Assembly (NCBI GenBank): GCA_021776095.1
Contig: JAJFGO010000085.1
Span: 1 to 64,000 of the forward strand
Direction of reading: 5' to 3'
Length of the DNA stretch: 64,000 bases
From: Kiloniellaceae bacterium
GTDB taxonomy: Bacteria > Pseudomonadota > Alphaproteobacteria > Kiloniellales > J153
Shown here: positions 50,182 to 58,621 of the stretch, piece after piece
Layout: each line of letters starts with the position of its first letter
Numbering within the stretch: position 1 is the stretch's first letter
Translations under genes and position numbers: made by a program
The notes under the pieces: generated by a model
What the model saw: only the letters and a program-made list of their open reading frames with translations
Databases searched by the model: none
Told to the model about the DNA's origin: nothing

Positions 50182-51543
50182 ATGGTTGCGTTTCGCGCAC
50201 TGGTCCTTGCAGCGGTGGCGTGCGTTCTCCTCGGCGCGCCCGCGGTCGCTCAATCCACCCCCTCCCCGGCCGTGCCCGACGATATCCTGACAGAAATAGA
50301 GGAGGTGATCGGCCGGCCGGCCGCGGTCGAGCCCCAGGGGCTCGAACTAAAACTGAATGCGCCGGGCGGCCTGTACCGGGAGGGCGACTTCATCACGATC
50401 ACCGTGAAAGCCCCCGAGTACGACGGTTATGTCTACCTCGACTACTACCAAATCGACGGCAACGTCGTGCATGTTCTGCCAGATCCCGATACCGGCGAGG
50501 CCAAGATCAGCCTGGGCAGACAGATAACCGTCGGTACGCCGGAGTCCGGCGTGACCTATGAGGTCTTCCCGCCTTTCGGCCGCGAGTTATTGGTGCTTTA
50601 CGCCTCGCCGGAGCCGCTGTTCGATCAGGCGCGGAACGAATTCGAGGACGGCATCTATTATCTAAAAATCCTGCGCCAGCGCCTCGAGGCCAAGTTGCCC
50701 GGCGAGAAACGAAGGTCCCTGGCGGTTGCCTATCAGCCGATCCAAACCTTCTCCAAAGACGCGGTGATCAGCCGAGCCCCTCCCGAACCTGAGCCTGAAG
50801 AACCTCCTGCGGCGGCGGCTGCCGCGGTCGAACCTGCCGCTCCAGAGCCGGCCGCCCCGCAACCGACCCCCCTCGTCGAAGCCGCACCGGAACCCATCCC
50901 TGTCGAACCAAAAGCCAAGCCTGAGTCGATTGAGATTGGCGAATCCCGAAGCGCCGCCTTGACCCCCGCCCCCAGCCCACCGCCGGGCGAGGAAGAAATC
51001 CTGCGCCTCAGGATCAATGAATTGCTCCAACGCATGCAGCAGGCCCCGCAAGACGAAACCAATCTGACCGCCCTGGTGGGCGCCTATCAGGATTACGCGC
51101 AGCACCTGGTGGCGCGCGACGAATTCGATAAGGCGTCGCGCAGCCTGGCCATGGCTATGGCGCTCGATCCGGACAATCAGGAGCTCGCCGCCTTCGCCAA
51201 CAAGATTGAGGTCGCCATCGCGGTCCGCCAAGCCTATGACGACGCCGAGATCCAACTGAATGCGAACCGGGCCGATCTGGCCTACGAAGCCTTGGACCGG
51301 GTACTCGCCCTCGACCCCGAACAGGACGCGGCGCGACAGCAACTTGCCGACCTGGCTCCCGAGGCCATCAACTCCTACTACATGAAGGCCATGATCGCGT
51401 TTCGGCGCCAAGACCTGGATCAGGCCTTGGCGATTTGGGATAAGGTCCTGACCATAGACCCGAACAACGACAAAGCGAGACTCAACCGGTTGAGAGCGCT
51501 CGATCTGCAAGAGCGCCTCCAGAAACTCCAGTCGACCCAATAA
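50182..51543 (+). CDS. secreted DUF4384 protein with C-terminal TPR-like repeats
   Basis: The 453-residue protein begins with a signal peptide (MVAFRALVLAAVACVLLGAP, cleaved near AVAQ). It contains a DUF4384 beta domain (GLYREGDFITITVKAPEYDG, then VYLDYYQIDGNVVHVLPDPD, about residues 55-170), a long Pro/Glu/Ala-rich linker (about 200-275), and a helical repeat region resembling TPRs (ASRSLAMAMALDPDNQELAA, then LAYEALDRVLALDPEQDAAR and QALAIWDKVLTIDPNNDKAR). In-frame starts at 50107 and 50119 exist; the signal sequence favours 50182. DUF4384 often accompanies caspase-like proteins, and here it is next to one. It is probably a periplasmic scaffold. Confidence 0.75.
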   Translation: MVAFRALVLAAVACVLLGAPAVAQSTPSPAVPDDILTEIEEVIGRPAAVEPQGLELKLNAPGGLYREGDFITITVKAPEYDGYVYLDYYQIDGNVVHVLPDPDTGEAKISLGRQITVGTPESGVTYEVFPPFGRELLVLYASPEPLFDQARNEFEDGIYYLKILRQRLEAKLPGEKRRSLAVAYQPIQTFSKDAVISRAPPEPEPEEPPAAAAAAVEPAAPEPAAPQPTPLVEAAPEPIPVEPKAKPESIEIGESRSAALTPAPSPPPGEEEILRLRINELLQRMQQAPQDETNLTALVGAYQDYAQHLVARDEFDKASRSLAMAMALDPDNQELAAFANKIEVAIAVRQAYDDAEIQLNANRADLAYEALDRVLALDPEQDAARQQLADLAPEAINSYYMKAMIAFRRQDLDQALAIWDKVLTIDPNNDKARLNRLRALDLQERLQKLQSTQ

Positions 51544-51571
51544 GTCCGTGACCGATTCTCAGGAGATACCG

Positions 51572-52054
51572 ATGCCAGCCAAGTTGCGCCTCACTTTCAG
51601 TTCCCGCCGCCGTCCGCTCGGCTCGGCGGTCGCGGCGCTGTTCTTCGCCACGGTCCTCTTGGCCTTGGGCGAGCCGGCCGAGGCGCAGGCAGACCCACAG
51701 GCGATCGCCAACAAGGCGATCGTGATGGAGATCGTTAATCAGATCATCAACCAACGCCAAGTGGATATCGCCGACGCCTTGGTCGGAGACAACATGGTGC
51801 AGCATCTGAACCGGCCAACCCAAGGTTTGGCCGCCTACAAGGCGCACTACCAGAAGCTATTCAAGCGGTTCAAAGATTACACGCTCGACGTTTCCCATGT
51901 GATCGCAGACGCCGATAACGTGGCGGTTCACGGCCGCCTGCACGGCATCACCAAGGGCGGCAACAAGATCAATTTCCACGTGGTCGACATCTATCGCTTT
52001 GAGAACGGCAAGCTGGCCGAACGCTGGCATGTCGAGCAAATCATCAACCAATAA
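51572..52054 (+). CDS. secreted SnoaL-like (NTF2-fold) protein
   Basis: The 160-residue protein has a signal peptide (about residues 1-35, RRPLGSAVAALFFATVLLAL) and a SnoaL-like NTF2 fold: KAIVMEIVNQIINQRQVDIA, the VQHLNRPTQGLAAYKAHYQK segment, and the C-terminal HVVDIYRFENGKLAERWHVE. Homologues include polyketide cyclases and many uncharacterised small-molecule binders. ATG 51572 has an AGGAG ribosome site seven bases upstream. It follows the DUF4384 gene by 28 bases and is likely co-transcribed. A periplasmic SnoaL protein is unusual; the substrate is unknown. Confidence 0.8.
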   Translation: MPAKLRLTFSSRRRPLGSAVAALFFATVLLALGEPAEAQADPQAIANKAIVMEIVNQIINQRQVDIADALVGDNMVQHLNRPTQGLAAYKAHYQKLFKRFKDYTLDVSHVIADADNVAVHGRLHGITKGGNKINFHVVDIYRFENGKLAERWHVEQIINQ

Positions 52055-52085
52055 CCGAAAGGCGGCGGCAGGGCGCCGGACAAGG

Positions 52086-53360
52086 TCAGCTTAGGGTGTA
52101 GTCGACCTGTGGTGGCCGGCCCGGCAGTTCGAGTTTGGTGGTGAGCGGCGCGGATCGCGCAATCACCCGGCCACGGCGCACCACCTGAAGCCGCCGGGCC
52201 CGCCGCCGGATCGCGTCGATCGGATCCCGGGCCTGAAGCACGACCAGGTCCGCATAGCAACCGGGCGCGATACCGTAACCGTCGAGCCTCATAATACGCG
52301 CCGGGTTTTCGGTGACCGCCTTAAAACAGTCGCGCATGGCGTCCTGCCCGGTCATCTGTCCGACATGCAGGCCCATGGAGGCCGCATCGAGCATGTCGCC
52401 GGTGCCCAGCGGATACCACGGGTCCATGACGCAATCCTGACCGAAGGCCACGACCAGACCGGCGGCCATTAACTCCGGCACCCGGGTCATGCCGCGGCGT
52501 TTTGGATAGCTGTCGTGGCGGCCCTGCAAAGTGATGTTGATCAAAGGATTGGCGATCACCCCCAACTCCGCCTCGGCCATCAGGGGAATCAGCTTGCTGA
52601 CGTAATAATTGTCCATGGAGTGCATGGACGTCAGGTGCGAGCCGGTGACCCGGCCGTTCAGCCCAAGGCGTTGCGTTTCCTTGGCTAGGGTCTCCACATG
52701 GCGCGACAGGGGGTCGTCGGATTCGTCGCAGTGCATGTCGACCATCAGCCCACGGTCCGCTGCGATCTCACACAGCGCCCGGATCGCGGCACCGCCGTCC
52801 GCCATGGTCCGCTCGAAATGAGGAATGCCGCCGATCACCTCGACGCCTTTATCCAAGGCGCGTTTAAGATTGGCCGCCGCGTTGGCCGAGCGCAGATAGC
52901 CGTCCTGCGGGAAGGCTACTAGCTGCAAGTCGAGGTAGGTCTTGACCTGCTCGCGCACCTCGAGCAGCGCGTCCACCGCCAACAGGCGATCGTCGCAAAT
53001 ATCCACATGGGAGCGAACCGCCAGCAGGCCCTGGCCGACCGCCCAGTCACAGTATTGCAGCGCCCGTTCGACGATCTCGTCCTGGGTCAGGAGCGGTTTC
53101 AACTCGCCCCAAAGCGCGATCCCCTCGAGCAGGGTGCCCGACCGGTTGGTCCGCGGCTTGCCATAGGACAAGGTCGAATCCATGTGGAAATGGGCATCGA
53201 CAAAAGGCGGCGTGACCAGGCAGCCGGTGGCATCGATATCAACCGCGGCTTCGCCCAAAGCGCCAGGCGTCACCTCGACAATGCGATCGCCCCGTATGCC
53301 GATATCAAGACCCTGCCGGCCGTCCGGCAGATTGGCGCCGCGGATCGCCAGATCCAGCAT
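52086..53360 (-). CDS. cytosine deaminase-like amidohydrolase
   Basis: The 424-residue enzyme belongs to the amidohydrolase superfamily of CodA type. Metal ligands are visible in PFVDAHFHMDSTLSYG (HxH), in the strand-5 histidine of LMVDMHCDESDDP, in GSHLTSMHSMD, and in the late Asp of VAFGQDCVMDPWYPLG. It should deaminate cytosine or a related base. Its ATG overlaps the stop of the upstream permease by one base, so uptake and hydrolysis are coupled. The closest biochemical guess is cytosine deaminase, but related enzymes act on isocytosine, creatinine or triazines. No signal peptide, so it acts in the cytoplasm on imported base. Confidence 0.85.
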   Translation of the reverse strand: MLDLAIRGANLPDGRQGLDIGIRGDRIVEVTPGALGEAAVDIDATGCLVTPPFVDAHFHMDSTLSYGKPRTNRSGTLLEGIALWGELKPLLTQDEIVERALQYCDWAVGQGLLAVRSHVDICDDRLLAVDALLEVREQVKTYLDLQLVAFPQDGYLRSANAAANLKRALDKGVEVIGGIPHFERTMADGGAAIRALCEIAADRGLMVDMHCDESDDPLSRHVETLAKETQRLGLNGRVTGSHLTSMHSMDNYYVSKLIPLMAEAELGVIANPLINITLQGRHDSYPKRRGMTRVPELMAAGLVVAFGQDCVMDPWYPLGTGDMLDAASMGLHVGQMTGQDAMRDCFKAVTENPARIMRLDGYGIAPGCYADLVVLQARDPIDAIRRRARRLQVVRRGRVIARSAPLTTKLELPGRPPQVDYTLS

Positions 53361-54304
53361 CACCGCTCTTCCTTGCGGAAGGGCGTGAGCAGGGCCGCGG
53401 GCACCCGGGCGTTGCGCGATAGCAGGGCCATGGTCACGATGGTTAGCACGTAGGGCATCATCAGGAACACCTGATAAGGCACGTCGATCACGGCGCTGGC
53501 CTGCAGGCGAAGCTGCAGGGCGTCGATGAAGGCGAACAGGAAGGCCGCCATCGCCGAACGCCAAGGCTTCCACTGCCCGAACACCACCAAGGCGATACAG
53601 ATCCAGCCGCGGCCCGAAATGACCCCGAAGGTGAAGGCGTTGAATTGGGCCATAGACAGGAAGGCACCGCCGACCGACATCAAGGCGCCGGACACCATCA
53701 GCGCCTGATATCGGATCTTGGCGACGCTGACGCCGGCGGAATCGGCGGCGTGCGGCGATTCGCCGACTGTGCGCAGATGCAATCCCCAGGGCGTGCGATA
53801 GAGGATGAAGGCGGTGAGCGGCACCAGCAGCAAGGCCCAATAGACCAACGCATATTGGTTGAACAGGACTGGCCCGATCAGCGGGATATCCGACAACAAC
53901 GGAATGGCCACCGGTTTAAAGGCCACGATATTCGGCGGGGTCGACTGCTGACCGAAGATCACGCGGTAGAAAAAGAACGCGAGCCCAGAAGCCAGCAACG
54001 TCAGCCCGAGCCCCGAGACGTGCTGGCTCAAGCCGAAGGTCACCGTCAGCAGGCCCATGAGGGCACCGGCCAAGACGCCGGTCAGCAATGCAGCACAGAC
54101 ACCGAGCCACAGGGAGCCACTGAAGTAGGCAGCGCTGAACCCGGTCATGGCCGAGAGCAGCATGATCCCCTCGATACCGAGATTGAGCACGCCGGACCGC
54201 TCGGCATAGAGCTCGCCGATGGTGGCGAACAGCAGGGGCGTTGCGATGCGAATCATCGCGGCGAAAAACCCGACTTGGAAGACCTGCGCGAGAATTTCAT
54301 CCAT
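53360..54304 (-). CDS. BMP-family ABC transporter permease, second subunit
   Basis: The 314-residue permease has eight to ten predicted helices and the branched-chain/BMP-type permease pattern (ATIGELYAERSGVLNLGIEG near the N-terminus, AYRTVGESPHAADSAG-like HLRTVGESPHAADSAGVSVA in the middle). It forms the membrane channel with the permease encoded just before it. Start overlaps that gene by eight bases; its stop overlaps the deaminase start. Nucleoside or nucleobase transport is the usual role of this family. Confidence 0.88.
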   Translation of the reverse strand: MDEILAQVFQVGFFAAMIRIATPLLFATIGELYAERSGVLNLGIEGIMLLSAMTGFSAAYFSGSLWLGVCAALLTGVLAGALMGLLTVTFGLSQHVSGLGLTLLASGLAFFFYRVIFGQQSTPPNIVAFKPVAIPLLSDIPLIGPVLFNQYALVYWALLLVPLTAFILYRTPWGLHLRTVGESPHAADSAGVSVAKIRYQALMVSGALMSVGGAFLSMAQFNAFTFGVISGRGWICIALVVFGQWKPWRSAMAAFLFAFIDALQLRLQASAVIDVPYQVFLMMPYVLTIVTMALLSRNARVPAALLTPFRKEER

Positions 54305-55361
54305 GGCGGGTCAAGCTCACCCTCAGCCTATAGCTGGTGAAAAGCAGGGCGATCAGCATGGTCATCAGGGCGGTGCCCTGGATCACGTCGGCCAGGAAGA
54401 CCGGTACCCCGGTGCTGCGCGACATGGCCTCGGCACCGGTCAGGATGATCGCGAAGAAGATCGCCGAGGGCACGACGCCAAGCGGGTTGAGCCGCGCCAG
54501 CATGGCAATAACGATGCCGGTATAGCCATAGCCGGTTGAGATGCCGGCCATAACCTGAAAATGCAGCCCGGCCGCCTCCCCCACCCCAGCCAATCCGGCC
54601 AGGCCGCCGGAGATCAGCGCGGTCAGAATGATGACCTTGGTAATGTTATGCCCGGCATAGTTGGCCGCACGAGGGCTCTCGCCAACCGCCCGGATCGCGA
54701 AGCCGAGGGTGGTGAACCGCATCAGCCACCACACGAAGACCGCCGCCACGGCCGCTAAGAGGGCGCCGAGATGCAGGCGTGTCGCGCGCAGCAGGATCGG
54801 AAACTCCGCATCCATCAGGATATCCGGCGAATCCGGATAGCCGCTCAAGGGATCCTTCCAAGGCCCGTCCAGCAAGGCCATCATGGCGTAGAAGACAATG
54901 AAGTTGAGAAGCAGGGTGGTGACCACGTCGTCGACCTTGAAGCGCGTTTTCAAGATCGCCGGCAGCACGGCCCAGAGGCCACCCGCCAGGATGCCGCAGA
55001 GGATCATCAGCGGCACCAGAGACCAGGTGGGCAGGCCCTCTTGAGTGCCCACGAAAACCGCCGCCATGGCCCCCAGCAGGAACTGGCCCTCGGCGCCAAT
55101 GTTCCAGAACTTGGCGCGGAAGGCGACCGCGACCGCCAAGCCGGTCAGCACCAGGGGCGTTGCCTTGACGATGGTCTCGACGATGTTGAACTTGCTGTCC
55201 AGGGTGCTGGCAAACAGCACCGTGTAGGCTTCGATGACGTTGGCGCCGGCCAGGGCGATCAGGCCGCCGCAGAGCACAAGGGTGGCGGCGATCGCGATCA
55301 ACGGCAGGGTCAGGTTCAGCCAGGGCGAGCTTTTCTCACGCTGTTCCAGCCGCAACCTCAT
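54297..55361 (-). CDS. BMP-family ABC transporter permease, first subunit
   Basis: The 354-residue permease is longer at its N-terminus than its partner. It shows WNIGAEGQFLLGAMAAVFVG and FAIRAVGESPRAANYAGHNI, typical of the first permease in nucleoside importers. About ten helices are predicted. It starts within the stop codon of the ATPase gene (ATGA), so translation is coupled. The substrate channel would be shared with the second permease. Confidence 0.88.
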   Translation of the reverse strand: MRLRLEQREKSSPWLNLTLPLIAIAATLVLCGGLIALAGANVIEAYTVLFASTLDSKFNIVETIVKATPLVLTGLAVAVAFRAKFWNIGAEGQFLLGAMAAVFVGTQEGLPTWSLVPLMILCGILAGGLWAVLPAILKTRFKVDDVVTTLLLNFIVFYAMMALLDGPWKDPLSGYPDSPDILMDAEFPILLRATRLHLGALLAAVAAVFVWWLMRFTTLGFAIRAVGESPRAANYAGHNITKVIILTALISGGLAGLAGVGEAAGLHFQVMAGISTGYGYTGIVIAMLARLNPLGVVPSAIFFAIILTGAEAMSRSTGVPVFLADVIQGTALMTMLIALLFTSYRLRVSLTRHG

Positions 55362-56881
55362 GCCGCGTCCTCTTGGAACCCGGCCATCAGCAGGCCAACG
55401 TTTTGGGCGGTCGCCTCGGCGGCCGGAACGATGCCCATGATGCGACCTTCGAAGATCACCGCGATGCGGTCGGAAAGGGTGAACAATTCCTCCAGGTCTT
55501 CGCTGATGACCAGCAGTCCCCGTCCCCGGGCGCGCAGGTCGAGGAACTGGCGATGGACGAACTCGCCGGCACCAACGTCGATGCCGCGGGTCGGCTGAGC
55601 GACCAGCAAGACCAGCGGGTCCCAGGCCAGTTCTCGCGCCAGCAGCACTTTCTGCAAATTGCCGCCCGAAAGCGTACCGGTGCGCACGTCCACGCCCGCC
55701 GTCTTGATCTGGAACCGTTCGACCTGTTCCTTGACGAAGTCACGTATCGCCGCGCGATTGACCAGGCCGTAACGGCTGAATGGCGGCTGATCAATACGCG
55801 GCAGCACCATGCTGTCGCTGAGCGGCAAGGTGGTGACCAAGCCGGTGCCCATGCGGTCCTCAGGCACCCGGCCGATGCCCCGCGCCTTAACCGCCTTCAC
55901 GCTGGGACGGTCGAGCACCTCGCCGTCGATCTCGATCTGGCCGCCGTGCGGGGGCAAAACCCCAGAGATCACTTCGGCGAGCTGGCTTTGACCGTTGCCG
56001 GACACGCCGGCCAGGCCCAGGATCTCGCCGGCACGAACCTCTAGGGATACGTCCTTCAGCACCGGCCGCTCTGGGGTTCCACCGGCCGTGATGTTGGATA
56101 GCCGCAATAATACGCGGCCGACCTCCACCGCCGGTTTCTCTGGTGGAGTCAGCTCGTGGCCACACATCAATTCGCCAAGCTGCCGGTCGGTCAGTTCGGG
56201 CGTGTTATCCAGCGTCGCGGTCACCGCGCCTTGGCGCATGATCATCATACGGTTGGTGATCTCGCGCACTTCGAACAGCTTGTGCGAAATGAAAATCACA
56301 CCCAATCCCCGCTCGGTCAGAGCGCGCATGGCCTTAAACAGCCCCTCGGTCTCCTGCGGGGTCAGCACCGCCGTGGGCTCGTCCAAGATTAGGATGCGGG
56401 CGCCGCGGAACAGCGCCTTGATGATCTCCAGGCGCTGCTGCTCGCCGACCGTCAGGCCGCCGACCAGGGCGTTGGGCGCTAGTTTGAGGTCGTATTCCTC
56501 GGCGATCTTGGCAAGCCGTGCCTCGGCCCCGGCACGGTCGAGCAGGCCGTATTTGCCCTTCTGGCCGACCATGAGGTTTTCGATCACGTTGTGGCTAGGG
56601 ACCAGATGGAAATGCTGATGCACCATGCCGATACCGCAATCGATTGCGGCTGCCGAATCGTCGATGGTGACGGGTGTGCCGTCGACCTCGATTCGGCCGG
56701 CATCGGCGGCATAGGTGCCGAACAGGATGTTCATCAGGGTGGTTTTGCCGGCGCCGTTTTCGCCCAGCAGGCCCAGGATATCGCCCTTGTGCAGGGTCAG
56801 GTCCACGTCCCGGTTGGCGTGTACCGCGCCGAAGCTCTTGCAAATCCCGCGCAAGGCCAGAATCGGCGTGGTCTCGTTCAT
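55358..56881 (-). CDS. BMP-family ABC transporter ATP-binding protein (two domains)
   Basis: The 507-residue protein contains two ABC modules. Module 1 has Walker A GENGAGKTT, the signature LTVGEQQRLEI and Walker B LILDEPTAV. Module 2 has a degenerate Walker A (GVSGNGQSQL), the signature LSGGNLQKV and Walker B-like LLVAQPTRGID, where glutamate is replaced by glutamine. The degenerate second site is the family's normal state in sugar/nucleoside importers. It sits 82 bases after the binding-protein gene and overlaps the first permease gene. Confidence 0.92.
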   Translation of the reverse strand: MNETTPILALRGICKSFGAVHANRDVDLTLHKGDILGLLGENGAGKTTLMNILFGTYAADAGRIEVDGTPVTIDDSAAAIDCGIGMVHQHFHLVPSHNVIENLMVGQKGKYGLLDRAGAEARLAKIAEEYDLKLAPNALVGGLTVGEQQRLEIIKALFRGARILILDEPTAVLTPQETEGLFKAMRALTERGLGVIFISHKLFEVREITNRMMIMRQGAVTATLDNTPELTDRQLGELMCGHELTPPEKPAVEVGRVLLRLSNITAGGTPERPVLKDVSLEVRAGEILGLAGVSGNGQSQLAEVISGVLPPHGGQIEIDGEVLDRPSVKAVKARGIGRVPEDRMGTGLVTTLPLSDSMVLPRIDQPPFSRYGLVNRAAIRDFVKEQVERFQIKTAGVDVRTGTLSGGNLQKVLLARELAWDPLVLLVAQPTRGIDVGAGEFVHRQFLDLRARGRGLLVISEDLEELFTLSDRIAVIFEGRIMGIVPAAEATAQNVGLLMAGFQEDAA

Positions 56882-56963
56882 TGCTGGGGCCCCCGCGCTA
56901 AAGGAAACGGCCCGGGACGGGCCGCCCCTTCAGGCGGCCGACCCGGACACGCGCCGCTGAGCG

Positions 56964-57965
56964 TCAATCGGAACGCGGTGTGCCCTCGTTCACATCGACC
57001 CGGAAAGTGCCGTCGAGGATCTCGGCCTGGCGGTCGGCAACCATCTTCTTCACGTCGCCGGGCAGCTTGGCCTCGAACTTATGGTACGGCGCCAGGTAGG
57101 CCCCGCCCTTGCCCATGTATGAAAAGCCGCCGAAGTCCTGGGCCGTGAACACGCCGGCCCGCACCAGGGAGACCACATGCTTGACGGTCGGCCACATATC
57201 CCAAACCGGGCCGGTAATGACCGTGTCGGGACCCAATGAGGCCTGATCCGACATGTTGGAAATCGCCAGGATCTTCTTTTCCTGGGCCGCCTCGACCACG
57301 CCGAAGCGCTCGGCATAGATCACGTCGACGCCGGCCTCGATCTGCGCGATCGCGGCTTCCTTGGCCTTGGGCGGATCGAAGAACGAGCCGATAAAGGAGA
57401 ACTTGCACTTAACCTTGTCGTTGACCTCCTTGGCACCGGAACAGAAGGCATTCGACAGGCGGTTAATCTCGGGAATTGCGATACCGCCGACCACGCCGAT
57501 CGTGTTCGATTTGGTCATCCGCCCGGCGATCATGCCGGACAGATAGGCGGGCTCGTGAATCCAGTTGTCGAAGACGCCGAAGTTGGGATCGGCCGGCCCG
57601 ATGCCCGAACCGAAGACGAAGGCCACGTCGGGATAATCCCGCGCCACCCGGCGGGCGATCCGCTCCGCCCCGAAGGCGTCGCCCATGATCAGCTTATAGC
57701 CCTTTTCGGCATATTCCCGCATGACCCGGGAGAAATCCGCCGATTTCACGCTCTCGGACCAGGTGTAGTCGAGATCCAGTTCCTTTTGACCTTTGAGCAG
57801 GGCCTGATGGATCTGCGTGACCCAGGGTTCCTCGATCGGGGTCTCGAAAATACCCGCGACTTTCAATGATTCCGCGTGAACCATAGCCGGTGCCAGGCTG
57901 GCGACGCCGAGAGCCAGAATCGCTCCCCAAAGCGGCGCGGCAACCTTGCTGATCGCTCGTTTCAT
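56964..57965 (-). CDS. BMP-family ABC transporter substrate-binding protein
   Basis: The 333-residue periplasmic protein has a signal peptide (MKRAISKVAAPLWGAILALG, cleaved near VHA-ES) without a lipobox, so it is soluble, unlike the PnrA-type lipoproteins. The BMP fold begins KVAGIFETPIEEPWVTQIHQ and includes GYKLIMGDAFGAERIARRVA, PAYLSGMIAGRMTKSNTIGV and the late DFGGFSYMGKGGAYLAPYHK. GGAGGAG precedes the ATG. It is the first gene of a five-gene unit ending with a cytosine-deaminase-like enzyme, suggesting a purine or pyrimidine base or nucleoside as ligand. Confidence 0.9.
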   Translation of the reverse strand: MKRAISKVAAPLWGAILALGVASLAPAMVHAESLKVAGIFETPIEEPWVTQIHQALLKGQKELDLDYTWSESVKSADFSRVMREYAEKGYKLIMGDAFGAERIARRVARDYPDVAFVFGSGIGPADPNFGVFDNWIHEPAYLSGMIAGRMTKSNTIGVVGGIAIPEINRLSNAFCSGAKEVNDKVKCKFSFIGSFFDPPKAKEAAIAQIEAGVDVIYAERFGVVEAAQEKKILAISNMSDQASLGPDTVITGPVWDMWPTVKHVVSLVRAGVFTAQDFGGFSYMGKGGAYLAPYHKFEAKLPGDVKKMVADRQAEILDGTFRVDVNEGTPRSD

Positions 57966-58244
57966 GGTGGTCTCCTCCCAGATGTGCTTGTTTATGCTTA
58001 TTCCACCCACAATCTACAGTCCTTGGCCGGGTCGAAGTCAAACGGGATTTCACCCCAGAGCGATCGGAGATACGCAGGAAATACAGAACAGGCGCTGTTG
58101 AATGTAGGAGGCGGGCTCGGAGCCAGGTATGCGCTTCGCGCCCCGCCGGGGCGCCGTATGCCAATTCGGATTTGGGGGTATCGGCCGGTTATCCCGGCAC
58201 GATTCTCAGTATGGTGACCCGTCCACGCGGGACCGCAAGAACCG

Positions 58245-58397
58245 CTATTCCTGCGTTTCCTGAGTCTCGGCCTCCTCGGGTTTGTCCCGCTTCAACGCCA
58301 ACTTATCGGCTTTTGCCTGGAGCCGCTCGGCTTTCTTGGCCGCCTTGCATTTCGCGCGCTGGGACCGTTCAAAACTATAATTGGGTTTGCGTGGCAT
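58245..58397 (-). CDS. small basic protein, MPRKPNYSFER type
   Basis: This 50-residue product is very basic at its start and acidic at its end: MPRKPNYSFERSQRAKCKAA, then KKAERLQAKADKLALKRDKP, then a Glu-rich tail. AGAGAGG lies seven bases ahead of the ATG. I recognise the N-terminal MPRKPNYxFER pattern from small conserved proteobacterial proteins of unknown role, a match from memory and not searched. The long lysine/alanine helix and charge pattern suggest RNA or ribosome binding. It lies downstream of the DEAD-box helicase on the same strand. Confidence 0.7.
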   Translation of the reverse strand: MPRKPNYSFERSQRAKCKAAKKAERLQAKADKLALKRDKPEEAETQETQE

Positions 58398-58506
58398 CAC
58401 TGACCTCTCTGGTTCGTCGCCGCGGCGGTCGAGCGCCGCGACGTTGATTCTCGCACGTCATAGCCTCGGCTATGCCCTGGATTTCGGGCGGATTTTGTTC
58501 GTTTGG

Positions 58507-58569
58507 ATCCGCGCCACAGATTCATTCAATTGAACGAAACCGCTCTAGTCTAAACTATTTGGCGCGGAT
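58507..58569. repeat. 10-bp inverted repeat with inner palindrome downstream of the helicase gene
   Basis: ATCCGCGCCA (58507-58516) and TGGCGCGGAT (58560-58569) are perfect inverted copies 43 bases apart. Between them lies the palindrome TTCAATTGAA (58524-58533) in an AT-rich loop. The arms could form a long-loop stem in RNA from either strand. It lies between the helicase stop and the small basic protein gene, and might process or stabilise their shared transcript. Confidence 0.4.
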
Positions 58570-58621
58570 TCGCCGGGCCGATGAGTCCTATTCGGACAAA
58601 CTCCTTCGGCCCGGCTTAACT

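Noticed and set aside
53361-53840. Extension of the deaminase frame into the permease gene
   Set aside because: The extra residues are the shadow of the permease. The amidohydrolase starts at ATG 53360, overlapping the permease stop.
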